A stretch of DNA of 5,019 nt from Phycisphaerae bacterium. GTDB taxonomy: Bacteria > Planctomycetota > Phycisphaerae > Sedimentisphaerales > Anaerobacaceae. The translations under genes and the position numbers were made by a program. Location of the stretch: positions 1 through 5,019 of the forward strand of contig DAOUVA010000369.1 of NCBI GenBank assembly GCA_030667885.1, in the 5' to 3' direction. A model generated the notes under the pieces. The model saw only the letters and a list, made by a program, of their open reading frames with translations, had not been told where the DNA came from and ran no database searches. This document shows positions 1 to 5,019 of the stretch, in pieces; position 1 is the stretch's first letter; the number at the start of each line of letters is the position of its first letter.

Positions 1-2077
1 TCCAGATAGTCGGGGAAATGCGAATCTCTCCACCGGTGAAGGCCTTCCATCGCTCACGCCCTGTGTCACTATCCAGGGCCCGAACAACTCCGTCCGAGCC
101 GGCCAGCAAGACAAGACCACCGGCCGTTACAGGAGCGGTAAGACGAACACTCCTCGCAGCAGATGACTTTGTCAGCCAAAGCCGGCGGCTGGTCTCTGGG
201 ACGACCGCCCTGCTCGTCGCGGTTCGCTGGTTGTTTGCCCTGAATGTGGGCCAGTCGGCATCAGATACACTTAGGCTCTGTTCCGGTGTGATTTTGCCGG
301 CTCCCTTCTCGAGCCGACTCGACCAGGAACTTTTTGGAGTGAAATCGAAGTCGCCAGCCGAGCCAACGCAGGTAAAACCATTCAGAGTAAGCTGGCAGTC
401 ACAGGCAAAAGGCCACCAGTAAAGAAGACCATTGGCTACCGTCACTCCATCGTGACACGGAGGACGCATAGGTGATAGCCATCGTGGACGATTACTGGCA
501 AGATCGAAACGAACCGTGCCTCCCATGGCCCGGAACAAGAGACTGTCTGAAGTAGCTGTTGGGCGGGTACACGCCCGCCGACCCGTAGGAAGCTCCGCAA
601 GGACCTCTCCTGTCAGTGGGTCAAACTTCTTGCTGAAGTTGTTACCCCATGGACCACTGATTGCATACAAGGCCTCGGGATAAATGACCAGTTGAAAGTT
701 ATCATACGGGTGCTGCCAGAGTATCCGGCCGTCTTCGGTGGAAACGGCCAGCAGTTTTCCCAACTGCGGACCGGCAAAATACAGAACGCTGTCACTACAT
801 TTCAAATAAACAGTTGTCCGCCAGTTCGTTTGCCAGCTCTGACGGGGAAGGTACTCACCCAGCGTCTTGAATAGCTCAGGCGCGTTGTTCTTTGTCTTGC
901 GCCACAGAACCTTTCCCGTTTTTGAGTTAAGGCAGGTCAAATAGCTCCCAAACTGAAATGCGAAAATCCGCCCGTTCTTCATACAAACGGCTCGGCCGTC
1001 CATTGGTTCATCTTCGTGGTAGTGCCATAAAACTTCCTTGGTCTTCGGATCGATGGCTAAGATATTACGACCGAATCCCCAGGGCTGCTCGGACTGGTTA
1101 TAGCCTTTTGATATTCCTTCCCATGGCCAGCCGTGAGCCTGACGCTTCCACCGCATCGTTTCGTCCTTCTGCTCGGCTTCTCCGAGGAGAGCATAAAGGA
1201 CGCCATCTTCCAGCGCCATCCACTTCCAGAACGTACCTCCCGCCATGCTCACCGGCGGAATGATTTCGCCTTTTGTCTCGCCGGTGACAGTATCGATAAG
1301 TTTACAAGACTTGTCGTCACCTAAGAAAAGCGTTTCCGGCGTTGCAACCATCGTATTTCTGTGGACCATGAGACCTTCCGGCAGGGGTCTTTTCCAGAGC
1401 ATCGTACCGTTGAATCCGTTGAACGCTGCCAGCGTGTTCAGAAAAGCTTCTTCACGCTCGTGCCAGGCAACATGACCGAATGCTTTGAACAGGCGGCCGC
1501 CGGCGGTTACGGCTAACTGCGGCGCAGGACCATAACGAGGATCAGCGAGAAACTGTGTCATATATGGCGCACGGATAAGGCTGTCCTGCGAAAGCGGATT
1601 GTTGTCCGGACCATGATAAGGATGGCTCCAATCGTCTACTCCTTCCGGAAAAGGTTTGCTTAGAACTTTCCGTCCTATTAATGCTTTTCCTTCGGGCCGA
1701 AGTACTCGCAGTACCTCTTCCCGGGACACACGCCTTGCCCTGCCAACTGCTACAACGGCATCGGCAATGTTGTCGGCCAGATGTAATTTCTCCAGCGCTC
1801 CCTTGTCCACAAAAATACGTGTACCATAGAAGCCCGCATCATTGGCTATCCTGCGTACCTTTTCCACATCTTTCGCCAGTGGTAACTGCATATATATCAG
1901 CAGATCGCTTTCACGCACTAGTTCCAACGCAAGCTCACAGGCCGGGTCACCAAGCAATACACAAATTCCTCGCTCAACTCCAATGCGTTCGAGAATCGAG
2001 TTTTGCTGATTAGCCGCAAAGGTCACGGAATTAACGGCCAGCACGCTGATAATTGCTGTCAAGAGGCATCGCTTCAT
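1..2077 (-). CDS. Secreted methyltransferase-like / PQQ-type beta-propeller protein, 3' end missing
   Basis: The minus frame is open without a stop from the ATG at 2077 to the left edge: 692 codons, C-terminus missing. Residues 1-21 are a Sec signal peptide (MKR, hydrophobic core, TFA-A cleavage). Residues 30-140 resemble a class I SAM methyltransferase (Rossmann) fold: ICVLLGD at the glycine-rich motif, ADNIADAVV, and EVLRVLRPEGKALI at the post-motif strand. The GxGxG loop is degraded, so catalysis is doubtful. The linker VDDWSHPYHGPDNN (147-160) is typical of planctomycete fusions of this type. Blades follow with PQQ-like motifs such as NILAIDPKTKEVLW (338-351), YLTCLNSKTGKVLW (379-392) and LLAVSTEDGRILW (442-454), and a Cys-rich segment (C541, C559, C561). 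DWPTFRANNQRTATS (608-622) opens a second set of blades, including VRALDSDTGRERW (665-677), cut by the edge. No quinoprotein dehydrogenase active site was recognised. A binding or scaffold role outside the cytoplasm is inferred. The substrate is unknown. Confidence 0.9.
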   Translation of the reverse strand, partial: MKRCLLTAIISVLAVNSVTFAANQQNSILERIGVERGICVLLGDPACELALELVRESDLLIYMQLPLAKDVEKVRRIANDAGFYGTRIFVDKGALEKLHLADNIADAVVAVGRARRVSREEVLRVLRPEGKALIGRKVLSKPFPEGVDDWSHPYHGPDNNPLSQDSLIRAPYMTQFLADPRYGPAPQLAVTAGGRLFKAFGHVAWHEREEAFLNTLAAFNGFNGTMLWKRPLPEGLMVHRNTMVATPETLFLGDDKSCKLIDTVTGETKGEIIPPVSMAGGTFWKWMALEDGVLYALLGEAEQKDETMRWKRQAHGWPWEGISKGYNQSEQPWGFGRNILAIDPKTKEVLWHYHEDEPMDGRAVCMKNGRIFAFQFGSYLTCLNSKTGKVLWRKTKNNAPELFKTLGEYLPRQSWQTNWRTTVYLKCSDSVLYFAGPQLGKLLAVSTEDGRILWQHPYDNFQLVIYPEALYAISGPWGNNFSKKFDPLTGEVLAELPTGRRACTRPTATSDSLLFRAMGGTVRFDLASNRPRWLSPMRPPCHDGVTVANGLLYWWPFACDCQLTLNGFTCVGSAGDFDFTPKSSWSSRLEKGAGKITPEQSLSVSDADWPTFRANNQRTATSRAVVPETSRRLWLTKSSAARSVRLTAPVTAGGLVLLAGSDGVVRALDSDTGRERWKAFTGGEIRISPTIW

Positions 2078-2195
2078 TTTTCTTCCTCCTAAAAATATTA
2101 GCCGGGTTTTCCTCAAAGCATAGATTCGAGACAACCACGAACCTTCCAGAACACTAAGTTATCAAATTCTTCGCAAAACTACAAACATTTTTGGG
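2078..2195. other. Gap between the nitrilase and propeller genes
   Basis: This 118-bp gap separates two genes transcribed in the same direction (minus). Apart from the AGGAGG site, I see no -35/-10 pair with correct spacing and no GC-rich hairpin followed by a T run. Read-through from the nitrilase gene is therefore possible, although the gap is long for a tight operon. A 10-bp palindrome, GGTTATAACC (2194-2203), spans the nitrilase stop codon, but it is too short to call a terminator. Confidence 0.5.
2085..2090 (-). promoter_or_regulatory. Consensus Shine-Dalgarno of the propeller gene
   Basis: Read on the minus strand this is a perfect AGGAGG, seven bases upstream of the ATG at 2077. It fixes the start codon: the site, the ATG and the signal peptide agree. 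Confidence 0.85.
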
Positions 2196-3086
2196 TTATA
2201 ACCTGTAAACATCCGTTCGACGATCAACAATATGCCCGCTCTTATCCGCCATCGCCGCCGAAAGGTCGATCTCAGTAACGGTGTATGCCTGGGTTTTGTC
2301 TTTATTATTGCATACTACAGCTCCGTTCGGGCCGGTAATGAGCGATTGTCCGGGATGGGTAAATATTATAAAAATCCCGTTTTCATAGGCTCTTGTTCTC
2401 ATCATGCAGAGATTCAAATCCCCATGCATCCCATAAGTCGGATTGAAAATTACCCTTGCTCCCTTAAGGGTAAGAGTCCGTGTTGTTTCCGGCCAGCGGC
2501 GGTCAGCGCAGATCATCACTCCGAACAAGCCGAAATCAGATTCATATACATTAAGGTGCTTACCCGGCATATACTTGTAATCATGTGTCTGGATATGGAG
2601 CTTATCATACATTCCAACCAGCTCACCAGTGCGATTGTATATTAAGGTGGTGTTAAATACCCCATTAGCAACCTTGCGCGTACAGCCATAAAAAAACCAC
2701 GCCTTGTTTCGTTTTGCCCACTCCGAAACTACATGCGTGTACCTCGAAGTTAGAGGATTAATCGCATACTTGACCATATCGCCTTTTGTTACAGATTTCT
2801 CCGTCGATACATACCCATCCAGAAAACCCTCCGGGGTGACTACAATATCCACATCATGATTATTTTCGATATCCGAAAGTATATTCATCAGGCTCCTATG
2901 GTTCGCTCTCATATTGCCTTTTTCCGGATAAACCTTTACCTGTGCAACGCGGATTTTTGACATCAGTTTCTTTTTTGAAGGTTTGATATCCGGTTTTTCT
3001 GTGTTAGTCCCGGCTAATACCTTCGAGACACCGATGCCGGCAACACCAGCGACTTTAAGAAACTCTCTTCTGGTTTGTTTTAACAT
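2196..3086 (-). CDS. Tat-exported carbon-nitrogen hydrolase (nitrilase superfamily)
   Basis: A complete 296-residue protein. Residues 1-26 are a twin-arginine signal peptide: TRREFLK at 5-11, a weakly hydrophobic Gly/Ala/Val stretch, and a possible V-L-A cleavage site at 23-25. This implies folding, perhaps with a partner, before export. The mature part has the nitrilase fold with all three catalytic residues: Glu86 in VVTPEGFLDGY, Lys162 in YDKLHI and Cys193 in MICADRRWPE. Family members hydrolyse carbon-nitrogen bonds of amides, N-carbamoyl compounds or nitriles through a cysteine thioester. The CADRRWPE signature suggests an amidase or carbamoylase-like member more than a true nitrilase, but the substrate cannot be read from the sequence. 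Length suits a single-domain enzyme. The start at 3086 is supported by the signal peptide and by AGGAAGG (3096-3102) nine bases upstream. It is upstream of the propeller gene and divergent from the SGNH gene. Confidence 0.92.
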   Translation of the reverse strand: MLKQTRREFLKVAGVAGIGVSKVLAGTNTEKPDIKPSKKKLMSKIRVAQVKVYPEKGNMRANHRSLMNILSDIENNHDVDIVVTPEGFLDGYVSTEKSVTKGDMVKYAINPLTSRYTHVVSEWAKRNKAWFFYGCTRKVANGVFNTTLIYNRTGELVGMYDKLHIQTHDYKYMPGKHLNVYESDFGLFGVMICADRRWPETTRTLTLKGARVIFNPTYGMHGDLNLCMMRTRAYENGIFIIFTHPGQSLITGPNGAVVCNNKDKTQAYTVTEIDLSAAMADKSGHIVDRRTDVYRL

Positions 3087-3095
3087 TACTCTTCG

Positions 3096-3102
3096 CCTTC
3101 CT
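3096..3102 (-). promoter_or_regulatory. Ribosome binding site of the nitrilase-family gene
   Basis: The minus strand reads AGGAAGG, nine bases before the ATG at 3086. It is a near-consensus site and supports the start that gives the intact twin-arginine signal. Confidence 0.65.
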
Positions 3103-3161
3103 CTTAATCTATACTACCCATTTAGATATGTTTATCATCAATGCTATGCACATTATAACCC

Positions 3162-3190
3162 ATGATATCCTAATCAGCCACTCGACTCAA
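3162..3190 (-). promoter_or_regulatory. Candidate sigma-70-type promoter for the nitrilase-family gene
   Basis: On the minus strand TTGAGT (3185-3190) lies 17 bp upstream of TATCAT (3162-3167), matching the consensus at four and five of six positions. A perfect TATAAT also lies just downstream at 3152-3157, but it has no good -35 at 15-19 bp, so either hexamer could be the true -10. Transcription would start near 3145-3155 and leave a leader of about 60-70 bases. Assigned by eye only. Confidence 0.4.
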
Positions 3191-3216
3191 AACTATTTTG
3201 GCGTCACCTTCAGGGT

Positions 3217-3226
3217 ACGAATTCGT
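3217..3226. promoter_or_regulatory. Palindrome between divergent promoters, candidate operator
   Basis: ACGAATTCGT is a perfect 10-bp palindrome, 12 bp upstream of the plus-strand -35 hexamer and 26 bp upstream of the minus-strand -35 hexamer. Its position suits a regulator that controls both genes. It contains an EcoRI recognition sequence and could occur by chance, so this is a position-based inference. No regulator gene lies in the window. Confidence 0.3.
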
Positions 3227-3238
3227 TTCATTCAATAC

Positions 3239-3267
3239 TTGAAATGCCGACTCTTTTCTGAGATAAT
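3239..3267 (+). promoter_or_regulatory. Candidate sigma-70-type promoter for the SGNH hydrolase gene
   Basis: TTGAAA (3239-3244) and GATAAT (3262-3267) are separated by exactly 17 bp, and each matches the consensus at five of six positions. Transcription should begin near 3274, about 55 bases before the ATG at 3329. That start point lies downstream of the in-frame ATGs at 3128, 3146 and 3272, which argues that none of those is the translation start. Confidence 0.55.
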
Positions 3268-3315
3268 ATTCATGGTTGAGCAGAGTGTTGAAACCACCGA
3301 AAGTTTGTTAATTCT

Positions 3316-3321
3316 GGAAAG
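3316..3321 (+). promoter_or_regulatory. Weak ribosome binding site deciding the SGNH hydrolase start
   Basis: GGAAAG lies seven bases before the ATG at 3329. It is a modest match to the Shine-Dalgarno consensus, but it is well spaced and sits in front of the only start that places a signal peptide at the N-terminus. Confidence 0.45.
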
Positions 3322-3328
3322 TCTTGAT

Positions 3329-4675
3329 ATGTCGGATAAAATAAAGAGTAGTACATATTGGCTGATTATATTCCTTGGTATTCTTATCCAGCCGTTCGTT
3401 ACAACCGCCGGTGAACTCCATTTAACGCCTGTAGATAACCAGACAATCAGTGACAATCCAAAGCTCCCCCGCTTACTGGTCATCGGGGATTCGATATCAA
3501 TTAATTATTACAAAAGCTTATGCGAGGCACTCAAAGGGAAATATAACATCCATCACCCCCCTACCAACTGCGGCTCATCGGCTAAAGGGGCAAAGAATAT
3601 CGTAAACTGGCTGGGAGCCTGCCAGGTCAAAGGCCGGCACTGGGATGTCATTACATTCAACTTCGGCCATTGGGATTCGGGAAATTCCAAAGAAATTTAC
3701 CAGGATAATCTGGAATTTATTATCTCAAAACTGAAATCCACCGGTGCGAAACTTATCTGGGTAACAACATGCCCTGTCCCAAATGGATTCGTACCTGCCG
3801 GTGAGCTTATTAACGGCAAAGCTCCTCACCGAAAAGCTGGTGTAATGAAAAGATATTTGAATCCATGGGCTTCTGAGGTAATGAAACGTCACCCGGAAAT
3901 ATCAATTTGTGACCAATGGCAGTTCGTCAAAAATAATAACGAGGGCTTGTATTCGCAATGGTGGAAAGGAAAAAATGTCCATTTCAGAGGCACCGAGGCA
4001 ATTGAATTAGGCCGACTTTTAGCAAAACATATCCTGAATATCGGTGACAAAGAAAATGCGAATACCGCCGAACAGGTGACATTAAGATTTGACCTGATGC
4101 TGGACCCGGATATATATACAAAGTCACACTATAAAAAACCTCCGCAGTTTGCCCTCTGGCTGGAGGAAGCAGCTAAAGGAACAATTCGCACTCTCTGGGT
4201 GACATCTAAAACAGGTACCGGTGACTGGGGAAGCGATGTTGTTCGCACCGTATCTCTGCCATATTGGGTAAGCCGCTGGAATATTGAAACTCAGAGCCGC
4301 AGCTACCCAACCTTGGAAAATCCCGTAATAAATGCAGTCACCGGGGCAACCCCCAAAGTGGATGTTGCAGTTGAAGCTCTCGTTCCCTCCAAAAGCCTCT
4401 GGAACTACTTTGTCGAAGTAAACGTATCCGGTGACTATAACGATGCTTTCCCGGTTAAACGACAAGATGGAAAACAAGACCGGCAGGGAAACGGACAGCC
4501 TTCTATTATTTACCGAGGAACAATAACCTCATCCCCCGGCCGCCATAGCAGCCCTCAACTGATAGGCAGGACAGAGCAATTTCAAAATGTCAAACATATC
4601 ATTACCGACCTGGAAGGAATTACCACCGCTCGGGATTTATTTTCCACAATCGAGGTATCCTGTCAATTGCCATAA
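3329..4675 (+). CDS. Secreted SGNH/GDSL hydrolase with a C-terminal DUF2271-like domain
   Basis: A 448-residue protein from the chosen ATG. The frame stays open up to 3128, but the extra 67 residues look non-coding and would bury the signal peptide (1-27: charged MSDKIK, core WLIIFLGILI, T-T-A cleavage). The SGNH domain spans about 44-235: block I LVIGDSIS with nucleophile Ser55, block II PPTNCGSS (Gly82), block III FNFGHWDSG (Asn111) and block V NVHF with the presumed catalytic His218. The Asp usual just before this His is Asn216 here, so the triad may lack its acid. Such enzymes act as esterases or deacetylases, often on polysaccharides. Residues 254-448 form a second domain with PQFALWLEEA (272-281), LPYW (310-313), AVTGATP (336-342), VSGDYNDAFP (366-375) and GQPSIIYRG (389-397). 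It resembles DUF2271-type periplasmic domains. That match is from memory and tentative. No membrane anchor is seen after the signal peptide. Confidence 0.88.
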   Translation: MSDKIKSSTYWLIIFLGILIQPFVTTAGELHLTPVDNQTISDNPKLPRLLVIGDSISINYYKSLCEALKGKYNIHHPPTNCGSSAKGAKNIVNWLGACQVKGRHWDVITFNFGHWDSGNSKEIYQDNLEFIISKLKSTGAKLIWVTTCPVPNGFVPAGELINGKAPHRKAGVMKRYLNPWASEVMKRHPEISICDQWQFVKNNNEGLYSQWWKGKNVHFRGTEAIELGRLLAKHILNIGDKENANTAEQVTLRFDLMLDPDIYTKSHYKKPPQFALWLEEAAKGTIRTLWVTSKTGTGDWGSDVVRTVSLPYWVSRWNIETQSRSYPTLENPVINAVTGATPKVDVAVEALVPSKSLWNYFVEVNVSGDYNDAFPVKRQDGKQDRQGNGQPSIIYRGTITSSPGRHSSPQLIGRTEQFQNVKHIITDLEGITTARDLFSTIEVSCQLP

Positions 4676-4680
4676 CAGGA

Positions 4681-4700
4681 AATAAAAAGGGCTTTTTATT
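4681..4700. terminator. A/T inverted repeat between convergent genes, possible weak bidirectional terminator
   Basis: The arms AATAAAAAG (4681-4689) and CTTTTTATT (4692-4700) are perfectly complementary around a GG centre. The repeat lies five bases after the SGNH stop and overlaps the stop of the convergent minus-strand gene (4696-4698). A run of T is present on either strand, which would suit two-way termination. The stem has almost no G-C pairs, so it would be weak. Confidence 0.4.
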
Positions 4701-5019
4701 GAGTGTTTTTCTTGCTGCTGAAAAAGCTGCTGTACCCCCCTATTTCCACATCCTTACCGGTATCATCAGCCAAAAGCGCCTTATAGTTTTTGATGACTTT
4801 TTTATAGGCATTAGCGTGCTCTTCAATTATCTCAGGAAGATAACGCTTAAACCACGGGACTTCAAAGACATGGAGGTTAATACTTTCCGCAACCGGTAGC
4901 TTCTCGACATATTTGTCAATGTTAGCGGATTCATCAAGGCCTGCAATCCGCGTCGGCCTGCCATGTCCGTAAACATCCATTGTCGTAAAAAGCGGATGCA
5001 TGTGCAGGGGCTTATTACA
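4696..5019 (-). CDS. DegT/DnrJ/EryC1/StrS-family aminotransferase, C-terminal fragment
   Basis: The minus frame is open from the right edge to the TAA at 4696: 107 residues, with the N-terminal bulk outside the window. The ATG at 5001 is internal, because coding continues upstream as CNKPLH. The fragment begins with KPLHMHPLF, followed by YGHGRPTRIA, KLPVAESINLHVFEVPWFK and PEIIEEHANAYKKVIKNY. This is the usual ending of DegT-type proteins: the region before a final helix that carries the PWF motif. These are fold-type I PLP enzymes, mostly sugar aminotransferases for amino-sugar and surface-polysaccharide synthesis. The PLP lysine and the substrate pocket are not in view, so activity cannot be judged. 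The tail of about 20 residues (SSFFSSKKNTQ at the end) is polar and probably disordered. The gene converges on the SGNH gene with 20 bp between stops, so they are not in one operon. Confidence 0.8.
   Translation of the reverse strand, partial: CNKPLHMHPLFTTMDVYGHGRPTRIAGLDESANIDKYVEKLPVAESINLHVFEVPWFKRYLPEIIEEHANAYKKVIKNYKALLADDTGKDVEIGGYSSFFSSKKNTQ

Noticed and set aside
18..422. Plus-strand open frame of 134 codons
   Set aside because: It lies wholly inside the minus-strand propeller gene, whose translation shows clear blade motifs. The plus-strand product is rich in Ser, Arg and Pro with no recognisable domain.
613..795. Short minus-strand open frame starting at 795
   Set aside because: It is out of frame with the propeller reading frame that continues uninterrupted through this stretch.
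958..2013. Several short plus-strand open frames
   Set aside because: All are antisense to the propeller gene, overlap one another, and show no family resemblance.
2450..2472. TTACCCTT ... AAGGGTAA inverted repeat with an inner CCCTTAAGGG palindrome
   Set aside because: It falls inside the nitrilase coding region with no T run, so it is probably a codon-level coincidence.
2232..2645. Plus-strand open frame of 137 codons
   Set aside because: It is antisense to the catalytic core of the nitrilase-family gene. No ribosome binding site or domain was seen.
3232..3483. Minus-strand open frame across the intergenic region and the SGNH start
   Set aside because: It is antisense to the SGNH signal peptide region and spans the predicted promoter. 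No family features.
4124..4477. Minus-strand open frame of 117 codons
   Set aside because: It is antisense to the C-terminal domain of the SGNH protein, which has conserved-looking motifs in the plus frame.
4699..4899. Plus-strand open frame of 66 codons
   Set aside because: It is antisense to the DegT-family fragment, whose minus-frame translation matches the family ending well.
1..5019. CRISPR array, tRNA, rRNA, insertion sequence or phage-defence genes
   Set aside because: I found no regularly spaced direct repeats, tRNA cloverleaf, rRNA segment, transposase motif or recognised defence domain on either strand.

Overview
The window looks like bacterial chromosome from the PVC group, most likely a planctomycete (Phycisphaerae or Pirellula-like) or a close relative. 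This is inferred from gene families rather than from a marker gene. The grounds are a methyltransferase-like domain fused to a PQQ-type beta-propeller with the 'DDWSHPYHG.DNN' linker, a Tat-exported nitrilase-fold hydrolase, and an SGNH hydrolase with the 'HRPPTNCG'-type block II. There are no rRNA or tRNA genes, CRISPR arrays, IS elements or phage genes. The segment is mostly gene, with one clear control region.

Layout. (1) Bases 1-2077, minus strand: one long open reading frame running off the left edge. It encodes a secreted protein with a degenerate Rossmann/methyltransferase-like N-terminal domain and PQQ-like propeller blades, preceded by a perfect AGGAGG ribosome binding site. (2) Bases 2078-2195: a 118-bp gap with no convincing promoter or terminator. 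(3) Bases 2196-3086, minus strand: a complete carbon-nitrogen hydrolase with a twin-arginine signal and an intact Glu-Lys-Cys triad. (4) Bases 3087-3328: a divergent intergenic region with back-to-back promoter candidates and a 10-bp perfect palindrome between them. (5) Bases 3329-4675, plus strand: a secreted SGNH/GDSL hydrolase fused to a C-terminal domain that resembles the DUF2271 type. (6) Bases 4676-4695: a short convergent gap with an A/T inverted repeat that may act as a weak two-way terminator. (7) Bases 4696-5019, minus strand: the C-terminal part of a DegT/DnrJ/EryC1/StrS-family protein running off the right edge.

How the genes may work together. The three central proteins all carry export signals, so they should act in the periplasm or on the cell surface. 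The nitrilase and propeller genes lie on the same strand and may form one transcription unit. The SGNH gene is divergent and could share regulation with them through the palindrome. A shared role in handling extracellular esters, amides or polysaccharide is plausible, but nothing in the window names a substrate. The left gene is visibly richer in G+C than the right half, so the neighbourhood may be a recent assembly rather than an old operon.
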